Shown: positions 20,873-31,756 of the stretch, piece after piece
How the letters are laid out: each line of letters opens with the position of its first letter
Position numbering within the stretch: position 1 is the first letter of the stretch
Source of the DNA: Lathyrus oleraceus
Lineage: Eukaryota; Streptophyta; Magnoliopsida; Fabales; Fabaceae
Direction of reading: 5' to 3'
DNA: 64,000 nt
NCBI RefSeq assembly: GCF_024323335.1
Contig: NC_066583.1
Location: forward strand, 268,975,416-269,039,415
Made by a program: the position numbers and the translations under genes
Notes under the pieces: generated by a model
Told to the model about the DNA's origin: nothing
The model's input: the letters and a program-made list of their open reading frames with translations, nothing else
Database searches by the model: none

Positions 20873-21913
20873 TGTTAGAATAAGATTTTGGTTCTGCAAT
20901 TTATCCTTAAGTTTTGATGATAACAAAGGATGAAACATTTTGGTACCCTGATAAAATTCTCTAAGTGTGTAGGGCTTTAACGTTAAATACATCTGATGAA
21001 ACAAACTATAAGCGTTAAGCAAGTCCATAATAGCTAAACTGAAAGCTAAAAGTGTTCGCTCTAACGACTCAAGACTCTGACTTTTTGAATCTGAAAGATC
21101 CCGCATCTGAAGTCTCTAAGGATCACTACATCTGAGGAATGTAAAGTCAAAGATTAATAAACAGTTTCTAATGGAAACATCAGGCAAATATCTGAAGAAT
21201 ACAAGATATGAGTGAAGTATCTGAATCCCGTGCACTCTGACTCTCACCAATCAAATCAGATCAAGACTTAATAACAAAGTATTCCAAAATGGTATAAATC
21301 TATATATGGAGAGAATTAATTACTCTCCTAAATTGCTATGGAAAGGAGAATAAACTTAATGACAATTAAGTCCCACCATTGGCAAGATATCAGCATAAAT
21401 GCCTCATCCAACGGTATCATCTCCAAGAACTATAAAAAGGTCCAACCATCATCATACCAACACACGAAATTATTAAACAAGATTTCTGTTTGTCAAAATT
21501 CAATTATTCACCAATTATTACTCCACTATTCACACGAGTTGTTGCTCTTAGTGTGAGACTCAATTGTTCTTACTGTGTTCACTTTGCTTACCTAGAAGCA
21601 TTAAACACCTTCCTGTATTTCTATAATAGTTATTGTAAATTTTCTCAAGTGACTTGTGAAGTCTATAGACTTGAGAGGGCTAAGAGATCTTTGTACTCTT
21701 ACACATCGTTGTAATCTTTCAAGATTAGTGGATTAAGTCCTTTTTGAAAGCGAAATCACCTTGGTAGGGTGGACTGGAGTAACTTTGAATTTCAAGCGAA
21801 CCAGGATAACTTCTGTGTTGTTTATCTTTAAATTATGTGTGTAGAAACTCCAAAAGTTTTTATTGTTTGTGAAAATAATTAAAACCCCCCTTTCTTGTTT
21901 TTCTCTACCTTCA
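20873..21913 (+). repeat. 3' LTR of the copia element
   Basis: 1,041 bp, starting TGTTAGAATAAG and ending TACCTTCA. It carries the 36-bp block (tatttctataatagttattg and onward, near 21,616-21,651) absent from the 5' LTR; 1,041 minus 36 equals the 5' LTR length. Confidence 0.95.
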
Positions 21914-21918
21914 ATTTA

Positions 21919-23137
21919 TAGGCTCTATTAGCTACGAATTCGTTGGTATTTTCCAAAGTTTTTAAATAGAATAGGGATTTAGGTATGAGAATGATTTATT
22001 TTTAAATGTCCTTGTGTATTAATGCAAGAAGAATCACTAAAATCAGACCTAAGCATCAAAACAACAAAATGGGCATGCTACAAGGGCGTTATAGCACAAA
22101 GTGGCGAGCAAAAGAGACAAAATACGAGCACTGGCACTAAAAGCATATTGTAGCGTGCTACAACAAGCATGAACCATCAAGTTCCAGTAGAGTTATGCTG
22201 CCAACACGCTTATAGAGAGGAAAAGAGATTGGATGTGCTACAATGCGCAAAGCACTGTTGTAGCATGTGCGCTACAACACAACTTTTCTACGTAAAGCGC
22301 GGACATGGCATTTTGGAAAAACTATAAGTAGAGGCCAAGTAAATTCATTGGAGATATTAATTATTGAGTTTTCAATTGACATCAGTGTAATAGATTTAAT
22401 AGGAAGTAAGAGAGGGGAAGTGGGGATACGAGCTGGATACGCATCAGATTGTCAGAAAATCGCATTTGATGCTCGTTCATCTCATTTCCTTCATTGTTTG
22501 TCAAGCTACCATGAGAATGGCTAGCTAAATCTACTTTCTTATTGGGATTGGATGTAGTTCATCGGTACCGTATGTATTTATTATGATCATGGTGTTATAT
22601 ATGAATTACTCCTTTATTGATATTAATGTTATCCTTGTTTACTTACTTTATGTATTGTTTTGAACTGTTGTTGAGAAATACTCTTCGAATCTCGACCTAG
22701 GATAATTATCTGTTAAATACTAAATTGTAAACATAGATTTAGGTTTAACATTCACAAGAGTATCGGTTCTTAATGCTACTGTTTTGTTTAATAAGCTGAG
22801 AGATCATCAATTAAACAATATGGTTGAACTCTCGTAAGGAGTTTAGACATAAACATTGTCGGCGAATGATACGTGATAATATTGACCAAACGATTAATCT
22901 TTATATAACTTATCAGAAGAATACATGCATGATCGATGGATGAATCCCAATTCCATCAAGTTTTCTCATATTTAAAACTCCACTTATTATTTACCGTTTT
23001 TACATTACGCATTTTATGCAAAGAAACAACTTGACCTCTTTTCACTTAAAACTATATTAAACTGTTGAACAGTTGTGATATCGCATCAGTCCTTATGGAT
23101 ACGGTACAAACAATACTTACTTTTGATATACTGAACA
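21919..23137 (+). repeat. Remainder of the Athila-like 3' LTR
   Basis: This continues the LTR begun at 11,626. It starts taggctctattagctacgaa and ends ATACTGAACA, both matched in the 5' LTR (about 964 onward and up to 1310). It contains about 850 bp that the 5' LTR has lost. No gene. Confidence 0.85.
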
Positions 23138-23894
23138 TCATTCCCCCACTTGGCTTTTTCTCATCAAAAGTCCTCTACTTTCATTTAACATATGGAGAAC
23201 CATACAGTTTTCTGCAATTCAAGTTACCATTTCTCTTGTCAGTGGCACTCTTGTAATGGAAGGATCTAGCACGAATGTCTTCATCATAGATACAACACTT
23301 GTTAACCAGCACAGAGAACTTGAGAATTTCATGATACCCAATAAATTGATTAATCTATGGGCACAGTCCATTCTCAAACTTGATACACTTAGACATCTCA
23401 TCCTTTGCTCCATTATAGTGAGGGCAGAACCTAGACAATTCTTCAAATTTGGAGGCATAATCTGCAACAGTCATATTTCCTTGCTTAAGCTCAAGGAATT
23501 CCACCTGTTACCTGCCACGCACATCAGCCGGGAAATATTTTTCCAAGAATGCTCCCTTGAAAACAACCCAAGTAATCATTATATCATTAGCCTCAAACCT
23601 CTTTCTAACATGATCCCACCAATACTCTGCTTCTTTAGACAACATATACGAACTATAAAAAGTCTTATGAGCATCTTCACATGCCATTACTCGAAAGATT
23701 TTCTCGATCTCCTGCAACCAAACATGTGCACCCTCTAGATCATGCCTTCCTTTTAAGGTTGGTGATTTGTTCCTCAGAAACATGTCCAGTCCACGGGATT
23801 AAACAACTTCAACCTGTGGATTATGTTAAGCTTGCACCACTTGAGCCAAGGTTGTCAAGGCATCAACAATAACACGATCATTTCTCCTAGCCAC
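23138..23894 (-). pseudogene. Tekay-like gag, 5' half of split gene
   Basis: Minus-strand gag of the outermost element. The expected start codon is GTG (cac at 23,892-23,894) in front of ARRNDRVIVDALTTLAQ, where family members have ATG. Capsid wording follows: FLRNKSPTLKGRHDLEGA, WLQEIEKIFRVM, YFPADVRGR, then FEELSRFCPHY-like sequence, LINQFIGYHEILKF and VNKCCIYDED. Several frameshifts and stops occur (for example near 23,510 and 23,430). The frame reaches KKPSGG at 23,138-23,160, where the Athila-like element begins; the missing knuckles are at 750-915, which shows that the two blocks were once one gene. Confidence 0.85.
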
Positions 23895-24007
23895 CCCTTC
23901 GAATATCAACAAACAGCCGTGAGAACAAACATTGTATCGATAGTGTTCACACACATGTCGTACACTAGGAATAATTAAAATCACAAAAACCTGGCCGGAC
24001 GGACCGA

Positions 24008-24025
24008 TTTGCTCTGATACAACCA
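24008..24025 (-). promoter_or_regulatory. Primer binding site of the Tekay-like element
   Basis: On the minus strand, tggttgtatcagagcaaa directly follows the LTR end (TTACA). It contains TATCAGAGC, the core of the initiator tRNA-Met site, with a small change upstream. Confidence 0.8.
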
Positions 24026-25440
24026 TGTAACACCCTAAACCCCGAAACTTATGCATTAAGAATTATATGACAATTTAAGGTGTCACCAACGACAAACCTC
24101 TAAAATCATTCAATGATTAATAAACATACAACGAAATATACCAACGTCATACAACACTAACACCTATCATCGCACGCTCACCTTCACTTATGGCATCATT
24201 ATGGCGATATCGTTCCTAATTGGATAAAGAAATATAAACTCAACATTTAGTCTTTAAAACTAATCTAAATAAAACTTCTTCCAAAACAAGAGTTATTAAA
24301 CTCAACTCTTAAACACTTTAACATAAGCCAATTAACTATTAAACTTCAAATCAAATAAAAATCCCCGACCCTGTAAAATCTGAGCAAGACTTCTAAAACA
24401 ACGAAACTAAAGAAGTAACTCCTTGAGCCAACTTCACTTACTGCAATAATTACTCCTGAGCATCTGCAAGATGTCCATGGAAGACAACATTCAAGCAAAT
24501 AGGGTGAGAAATACATTCAAATAATAAATGACACATAAACAATTAGAGTAGGTTAAATACATTACAATTCAAACAGAATCCATTATACAACACAACACAT
24601 GTATTCAAGTTTCACCCACTTCACAATAATATACAACCAATATGCAATGTGACTCTTGACAATATTATAGACTCATATGCATGTGATATCAGTCTCAACA
24701 ATGGTTCTCTTTATGAATCGGGTTCCATCTGCCGAATCCATGAGCCCCACACCGAGCTCCAAGCCTTAACATCAAGCTTAGGACAATTACTGGTCACCAA
24801 CATCAAAATCTATAATCGCCTCTTTCACAACAACAACTCATGATGCATGAATGAATTTATGTATCATCACAAAAATTCAACAACACAAACAGTATCACAT
24901 CGAACCGCATAATTTCCTATACAACATCAATAAGATAGTTTACATCGAAACCATGCATCTCAACCCGCATGTCACCAAAACACAACAATCGAACAACCTG
25001 CAATTATATTAGCAATTTACCACATAAATTCATCATTAATGGAACTCAACGTTTCATAACATCCTCATGAAAACAACAACACTACACACATAATCATAGT
25101 TAAATCATTCCTAACTCTCACTACCACTGTGTAGTTTAGCGTGCCGACTTTTCAACGCTTTGAATGACATCTAAATTGAACTGACGAAATGAATGTTATG
25201 ACCATAATCGTCAGGATATGTCAACTTATTCGAAAACAGACCTTTCTCAAAATTATATTGTGCAATCGATTACAATCAGGAGGCAATCTATTGTCACTGA
25301 AAGATTTTCCAAAAATTCATATTGTGCAATCGATTGCAGTCATGGTGTAATCGATTAACACTGAAGGTTTTTCCAAAAATTGCATTAGTGCAATCGATTG
25401 CAATCTAGGTACAATCTAGGTATAATCTTTTATCTTTTCA
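24026..25440 (-). repeat. 5' LTR of the Tekay-like element (outer end approximate)
   Basis: In plus orientation it starts tgtaacaccctaaacccc, that is, the minus-strand LTR ends GGGTGTTACA beside the primer site. Its far end cannot be fixed because the partner LTR lies outside the window. I set it where LTR-like sequence gives way to AT-rich DNA. No gene lies inside; a 64-bp tandem repeat is at 25,259-25,430. Confidence 0.6.
25259..25430. repeat. 64-bp tandem repeat with ATCGAT core
   Basis: About 2.5 imperfect copies start at 25,259, 25,323 and 25,387. Each begins tgtgcaatcgatt and holds one or two partly palindromic aATCGATt cores, then ttttccaaaaattcat-like sequence. Similar ATCGATT motifs recur in legume LTRs. 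Confidence 0.75.
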
Positions 25441-26278
25441 AAATGTATTATACCAATACTTTTTGTCTAATTAATAATAATAAAATTTAAAATTTATTGT
25501 TTAATTTGTCATAAATTAAACAAAAAGATTAATATAATAGATTTTAAAGAGTTAAGTTAAGTTAAAGAATCAATATAATCTTTTTAAGTTAAAGATCAAA
25601 ATGAATTTCAAAATTAACCATAGATGAAAAGAGTATTAATTTTTTTTTAATTGTAAGTTTGACAAGCTCATGTGACGGCAGGGGAGGACTCAAAACTGTT
25701 AACTCTAAATTTCTCTAAAGTTTTCTCTTAAGATTGGTTATTTATCACATCAATCACACAGGAATTGCATAATACAATTACTTGTAAAAAACAAGAAAAC
25801 GCGTATGAAATAACTATAACATTATTAATATTATCCAACTATTATTTAGGAAGCTATGGAAGAAAATGTAAGAAATTTCTCATAGTTTCATAACCACAAA
25901 ATCATTCAAAGAAAATGACCTATGGAAGTGGAGATAACTAGCCTTTGAATTCTCCCACAAACACACATTGTCTTCTTATGGTTCATAATCCTTCGTGACA
26001 TAGTCTTTGAAAATAGTTATAGCTTCTTTTATGGACTTAGATTTTGTCCTTCTTTGCAAATATTTCGACTTTCTTCTATTGCATTTCACACACTTTTTTG
26101 GGGTGCTTTTTGCCTTTGCCTTGAGGACAAAAAAAAGGTTCACTTCATGGCCCTTAGACAATGGCATTTCATGTATCAAAGATTTTTATTATTTCTGTCA
26201 ATCCTTTATGATGTAATGCCGCGTTATTCCCATTATCAAAGAAAGCCTCAATGTTCACCCAAGAAACCTCCGCTACAC

Positions 26279-26375
<97 letters not shown>

Positions 26376-27334
26376 TTGTCTCCTTCATATTTTTATATAC
26401 ACGCAAATTAAAACCTTCAAAATGGATTATTTTATATGAATCGGTCAACCAAATTCCGATTTAAACATTATAATTTAAGATCGAATTTGATTGTTAACTT
26501 GGTTTTAAAAAGTCTCTTATACATTAGACATAATTCGTATAAATCAGGGATGATTTATTTAACCTATATAATTAAAAAATTTAAATATCATTTTAATTTT
26601 TATATTATTTCATTAAAATATATTAGATTGAGTACCTTACTTCACTAAATTTTATTTCTTCTAATCTATTTAATTTTATATATTAAATATTATATATTAA
26701 TATAATTAAATTAATATTTTAATTATTTTATTTTCCATTTTATATTTTTCCGCATTCTATTAATATGTATTACGTTTGATAGTTGTGTAATAACTTGCAT
26801 ATTTAAAATTTTATTGTATTTAAAAATATATTATAGTATTTTTAAAAATAATTTAGTATTTAAAATATATCAAATTTAAAATAATATATTTTATATATTA
26901 TATTGATAATAAATAAAGTTTTCATTTTATTTTATTATTTTTATAAAATAATAAATGAATCATTTAAAATTGAGCAATACACAATCCTACTCAAATAATA
27001 AATATTTAATTTATATTTAAATTTTTAAAAATCAAGATCTTATAGAATTGATCTGTTTATGGTCAAATAATCTATTTTAACAATTTTAATGATGAACATT
27101 TTAATTTTAAAATTATTCTCTTTATAATATCTTAGATTCGAAGCCTACTAAATATAAATAATTTTATATAGGATTAAATATATACAAATTTTTACAAAAA
27201 GAATTGTGAAGTTAGTTTCCTTAAATCAGTCTATGACAAAGTCGTTGAATATCAAGATTGAAAAATAATTAATAAAATAGTCACTTTTATAATAAAAACT
27301 GATTTGTTCATCACTATATTCATTTGTGAATGGC
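25441..27334. other. AT-rich sequence without a supported gene; contains (AT)44
   Basis: Very AT-rich DNA with a perfect (AT)44 microsatellite at 26,283-26,370. A minus-strand 67-codon ORF near 25,976-26,179 is Lys-rich and resembles nothing I know; the ORFs crossing the microsatellite are artefacts. I see no TE domain or splice structure here. Confidence 0.7.
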
Positions 27335-28130
27335 CACTACAACAAAATGGATAACAAGATGTGATGTATGTGATTACATATGATGCGCATCATTCTCAAT
27401 CCATATCACCTGACACCTACTGACTCTACAATCCTCCACACTCTCAAACTCATTCATCAAAGACAAGTGGAATTTGCAAACTAGCTCTAGTGCGAAACAA
27501 CAAAAAAGCCATATCGAAAGATCACTCATCTTTGTCCATACTGTACTTGTAAATTGCAACATCATTACACATAAATCTTTAAAACACTTGTTATCATTAG
27601 CTAAGTTTCTATGACTTTAACATTAGTAGTAACTGTGAAGCTTTGTAGTGTTTTGACATAGTGAATATTTATTTTATTTTATTTTGTCGGAGCAATATTA
27701 TTGGTCTATACTTTCTTTCCACACATAATTCAGTGTGTATACTTAATTGGTTAGCAATATTTAGTGACTCAAATCACTTCTAAAGGAGTTGTTAAAAGGT
27801 CAATTTAAACTTCATTAGGATTTTATTAAAATCATTCTATACAGAATGTTACTTACAGTGTTATATAATTACTACTTTGACTGTTTGCCACAATTCAAAT
27901 TGGCTAATGAACTCGGTTAGGTCAAATAATAAAAACGAGAGACAAGTTTTTTAATAAACAAAACTAATTAAATAAAGAACAAATGATGTTCTATCCTTTT
28001 TACACACAAAGGTGGACCAAACGACCTGAAACGAGAGACAAGCAAAACAAAATAAAATTATTATTTTTCTTCAAATAATCATGTTTTTTAAATTATATAT
28101 CCAAATAACTAATATTTCAAATTATTTTTC
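27335..28130. other. Non-coding sequence
   Basis: Nothing gene-like. The segment 27,335-27,650 begins CACTACAA and ends TTGTAGTG, but the flanks share no target duplication, so it is only a weak candidate for a small CACTA-derived remnant. The rest is AT-rich. Confidence 0.5.
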
Positions 28131-28315
28131 AAACAAAAATAATTTGCACATAAAAGGATGCGCCACTACTACTAACGCATGCACTCAAATTTGCACACTG
28201 GTGCAGTTTTGACTGGTACATGCATTATCAACGTACCAATACCATTAGCGCATGCTTTCGGGGATTAAGAGCATGCACCACTCCCCCTGACGCCATAATG
28301 CATTTGATTTTTTTT

Positions 28316-28323
28316 TATAAATA
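28316..28323 (+). promoter_or_regulatory. TATA box of the small MULE-associated ORF, copy A
   Basis: TATAAATA lies 60 bp upstream of the ATG at 28,383. The same box with the same downstream context (attctccacc) precedes the ATG of the second copy (44,496-44,503). Confidence 0.65.
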
Positions 28324-28382
28324 AGTCTTCATTCTCCACCTTTTTTCACATATCTTCTCATTTCATCTTCTAAAATTCTAAC

Positions 28383-28775
28383 ATGATTATTAAAAGAGAT
28401 GCTCATGTTGGTTTTTCGATTCTCAAGTCACAGAAGATCCGACTTTTGAACACTCAGACTTTCGAGTATCTGGAAAGGAGTTTGATTCGTTGGTTAGACG
28501 AAAAAATTCAAGAGAGTGCAAAAATTAGAAGAATTGATAGGCTTGCATTGGTGTTCAATAGGGCGGATAAGAATAGCGAACCAACCCGGTTTTGGGAGTC
28601 AGTTAAAACTGACATTGATGTTCGTGATATGATGTTTGGATCAAATGATATTGTTTTGATGGTTGTAATCTCTTACATATGTTATACTATTAAGTCCTTT
28701 TTATGTTCTTCATGTTGTTGTTTTCTGTTGTGTTTGTCTTCGTTTTGTTGTAACCGAAAGTTGTATTCAATATGA
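28383..28775 (+). CDS. Small ORF of unknown function next to MULE transposase, copy A
   Basis: A 130-residue open frame that I do not recognise. It starts MIIKRDAHVGFSILKSQKIR, then LLNTQTFEYLERSLIRWLDE and RRIDRLALVFNRADKNSEP; this part is charged and probably helical. The end (VVISYICYTIKSFLCSSCCC...) is hydrophobic and Cys-rich and may be untranslated readthrough, since copy B has TAG at the matching SYI position. It lies tail to tail with the C-terminal end of a minus-strand MULE transposase, with about 100-200 bp between them. A diverged copy in the same arrangement is at 44,577. Retention of the promoter box, frame and position in both copies suggests that it is an element gene rather than a chance ORF. 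Confidence 0.55.
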   Translation: MIIKRDAHVGFSILKSQKIRLLNTQTFEYLERSLIRWLDEKIQESAKIRRIDRLALVFNRADKNSEPTRFWESVKTDIDVRDMMFGSNDIVLMVVISYICYTIKSFLCSSCCCFLLCLSSFCCNRKLYSI

Positions 28776-28849
28776 AATTTCATGGTTACAAAAAATAAAT
28801 TACATATCAAGAGTGCATACAATAATTATGTTGTGGGTCTTGCTCAAAC

Positions 28850-29395
28850 TTTGGGACAATGTTTTACGATTATGTTCGGGATGATGACATGTACAACATA
28901 ATCTTACCATTTTGTCAGCCATATCCATTTCAATTCGAATACACGTCCTGTTAGGGTGACCCTTTTTCTTCATTCACATATTTTTGTTGTGCCAAAATAT
29001 GTCCCCTTGATATGTAGGCCAATAATTCTCCTTTTCTATTGTCGGGAAGCTATTGTTGTACACAATGAATACGTTTATGACTTTGTAAACAACATATAGT
29101 TAGTTGGAAGGGTCATGGTGAGCATATGAACATGCTGATATGACATGGATGCAAAGCATACGGAAGACTTAAAACTTTCTCCAATCATACAAACCTCTAT
29201 ATAGTTCGACCCGATAGTATCCACTTGGCCTCCCCTCATTATGGTCCATTGTCTCATGTACACTGAACCAACCTCTATGACAACCAAATATTGTAACCAC
29301 ATGTGTGTTAACTTTGACTGTTTCCTCCTTAATAAATTTCATACAACTTTCACTGAACAACTGCCCCCGTTATAACACTATTTACACTGAAATTT
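28850..29395 (-). pseudogene. MULE transposase C-terminal fragment, copy A
   Basis: On the minus strand it reads CMKFIKEETVKVNTHVVTIF, then ETMDHNEGRPSGYYRVELYR, the C-terminal SWIM-side block of MuDR-type transposases, followed by degraded zinc-finger and tail sequence. It matches 45,025-45,600 of copy B. It is cut at about 29,395 by the LTR-like sequence of the neighbouring Tat-like element, so the catalytic core is missing. Confidence 0.75.
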
Positions 29396-30127
29396 TGTAA
29401 ACAATCGCTAGTCTCTTAATTAAAGGTTACTTGCAGGATCAACTAGAGAATCTTAGAACATAGTGCTAAAAAACTGTACTTTTATAGTGTTGGTTAGAAA
29501 AAGACTGATTCCGACTTGGTCGAAATCGTTATAGAAAAGATGTAAAAATAGGATTTCGACAATAGATGAATAAAAAGAAGACTGTACGAACAAAAATGTA
29601 AAGTGACAATGCAAGTAAGATGAAAAATGAAGGCAATTGGGCAGAAAACATAAAGGAATTTAAAGACATTACATTGAAGTAAAGATGATGTTTCAAAGTT
29701 CATACATTCTCTCAATCAAACTCGTTTCTCTAACGCTGGTACTTTAAGTGTATGTGATATTTTATGATAAAAACAAATGAACCCCCAGAATTATAACACT
29801 AGAAACTCTATATATACTAATATGAAATAATTGCTTCCTAACGTTCCAATCTTCAGCTTTAGCCACGTAGACTTATGCTTGAATTTCTCCCCTGCATTAC
29901 CTCCACGTGTCTTCAAGATAAAACTAAGAAGTAGTTATTGATTTTTGAACATAACGGTTTTGCGTGCTCAGATAACCGTCACTTCGACATGCTTACCACT
30001 ATCGAAATGTAGTTGTCAAACAATCTTGTAAACGCATTCTAGAAAATACTAAGTCCCATATTTATCTATTTGAGACTTATACAATGTACACGTCATCAAA
30101 AATTTCATTGCCTTTGACTTATGCTCA
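29396..30127 (-). repeat. Putative 3' LTR of the Tat-like element
   Basis: On the minus strand it starts TGAGCATAAG just after a purine tract and ends TTTACA where MULE homology resumes. It contains a TATATATA box (about 29,812-29,819). The 732-bp span has TG...CA ends but no second copy in the window for confirmation. About 65 bp (29,809-29,875) recurs at 33,731-33,795, in front of PMD copy II. Confidence 0.45.
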
Positions 30128-30468
30128 TGTTGATATTTCCCCTTCTGTCGAAAGCCTTAGCTAACAAATTACCCCTAGAAAAGGCCTCTTTCAACAAAAA
30201 GGAGATATGTTTTTTTTTTTACTTTCTCCAAACACTATTCAATTAGTGGGCTAACGTCATAGGCATCATGATGTTTCCATCATTAATCACCTCGAAAATG
30301 TGTGTTTCCCACTAAACCATAACTTCTATCATCATGGCTACACCTTTGTAGGGTGGCGTGGCTGAGAGTATCATGTCATTTTGATCCCCCCCTTTCAGGA
30401 GATGGCACGTGGAAACCCACTTCGCACCATTTGTCAAGCATAAGAACTGAAAGGTTTTTCTCCTTCAC

Positions 30469-30476
30469 TATAAATA
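30469..30476 (+). promoter_or_regulatory. TATA box of the PMD gene, copy I
   Basis: TATAAATA is about 103 bp upstream of the ATG at 30,579, on the strand antisense to the retroelement pol. Copy II has lost this segment in a deletion of about 620 bp, so it appears promoterless. Confidence 0.6.
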
Positions 30477-30578
30477 CTTTATCTTCCATTTTTCTTCTAT
30501 TTTATTCCATTGTTTCCAAAAACTTTTCCTCTACAAATCTTCTCTCAAGTTACCAGAAAAACTCCCAAACTCACAACA

Positions 30579-31717
30579 ATGGCTTCTAAGACAAAGACTA
30601 CCAAAACTACCAAAGAGTCTCTTCCACTAGCTCACATGCTTCCTTCTGCAAATGTTATTGGGAATCAAGAATATATTCAGGAGCCACCTCATTATGAAGA
30701 AAAACTTCTTATACACAAGTCCCAGGTAATCATTCCTTACTCACTCTTTGGAAATACCCTTGCACTCATGGGTCCAACCCGTGATCCCTCAGTGCATCTT
30801 ACTAAGATTATGGATTTTCCCCCACTCATCATAGGACACAACCTATAGTAAGAATTAAGGAACCCTTGAACTTAGGATATATGACTTCTAACTTACGTAT
30901 ATTTCGTTCATCCCCCCTTCCAAAATGCATGAGGATTACATCCTCTAGCTAAACAAAGTTAAGTCGAAAATGAGTGAAACCTCAAAGGCTATGGATATTT
31001 TTGACTTGATTCAATTGTCAAGAATTGGTCCCCCTACTTCCAGAATATATTATTGATTCCCTGTACTTCTGGGAAAGCACAACTAATACCTTTCAACTCC
31101 CTTGTGGGATGCTGACACCCACATTGTTTGACATTGTGGCCGTCACTGGCTTTCTCCTAACTAGCAAAACTTTCGACCCTAACGAGAGTGACGAAGATAC
31201 CGTAAGCTTAGATGGTAATCATGTTAATTTTGACAAATACATTGAAGATTACCACGTTACTGACAACGACGAAGAGTATGCCACCTTTATTGTGTTGTGG
31301 TTGTCAAGGTGCATCTTCTACTGCAAATCATTAAAGGTAGCAAAAATATATATTACCTTGGGCAACCAGCTGTATGAAGGTAAATATGTTTGCCTATCCC
31401 AACTAATCTTAAGATCATTATATGAATCCCTATGTCTAGCCACAAAAGTCTTAAGTAATATCCAGCCCAAAGAAAATTTGTTGTTATCAGTGAAGGAGAA
31501 GAGTGATCCAAAGCGCAGCGGAATTTAAAGATTCTCCTTTAGTGATCCTTACGAATGGGCATGATCAGTGATAGAATCGTTACCTCTTGTGGCGATTGAA
31601 ACCTTTGATGCAGATCTACGGAGCGATCACGGACGTTGAATGGTGACAACGCCTCTACTCAGTCCACACGAACGGATTCCTTCAATCTCAGTGCTAGCTG
31701 CTACGAATGAAGGCTTT

Positions 31718-31756
<39 letters not shown>

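Larger units (their letters stand above)
11674..21913 (+). mobile_element. SIRE/Maximus-type Ty1/copia retrotransposon
   Basis: A 10,240-bp element with both LTRs: initiator-Met primer site, gag, protease, integrase, RT and RNase H in copia order, then a third, envelope-like ORF and a purine tract before the 3' LTR. The order (integrase before RT), the TATCAGAGC primer site and the extra ORF after pol place it in the SIRE/Maximus group common in legumes. All genes carry stops or frameshifts, so it is defective. It was inserted into the 3' LTR of the Athila-like element. Confidence 0.93.
916..23137 (+). mobile_element. Athila-like Ty3/gypsy element, pol-deleted, interrupted twice
   Basis: A plus-strand LTR retrotransposon sits inside the gag of a minus-strand Tekay-like element. 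Its parts are a 5' LTR at 916-1310, a tRNA-Asp-type primer site at 1318, gag and protease at 1692-3879, a long untranslated 3' region, a purine tract near 11,607-11,625, and a 3' LTR beginning at 11,626 and ending near 23,137. RT, RNase H and integrase are absent, so it is not autonomous. Two later insertions lie within it: a CACTA transposon (5,745-11,221) and a copia element (11,674-21,913) in its 3' LTR. Possible 5-bp target duplications are ctccc before 916 and ttccc at 23,141-23,145. They differ at one base and leave the exact right end uncertain by about three bases. Confidence 0.75.

Noticed and set aside
26054..26464. Open frames on both strands with long Tyr-Ile runs
   Set aside because: They are produced by the (AT)44 microsatellite; no conserved flanking sequence.
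27335..27650. CACTACAA...TTGTAGTG block as a small CACTA element
   Set aside because: The inverted match is only 8 bp and the flanks (ggc and ttt) share no target duplication.
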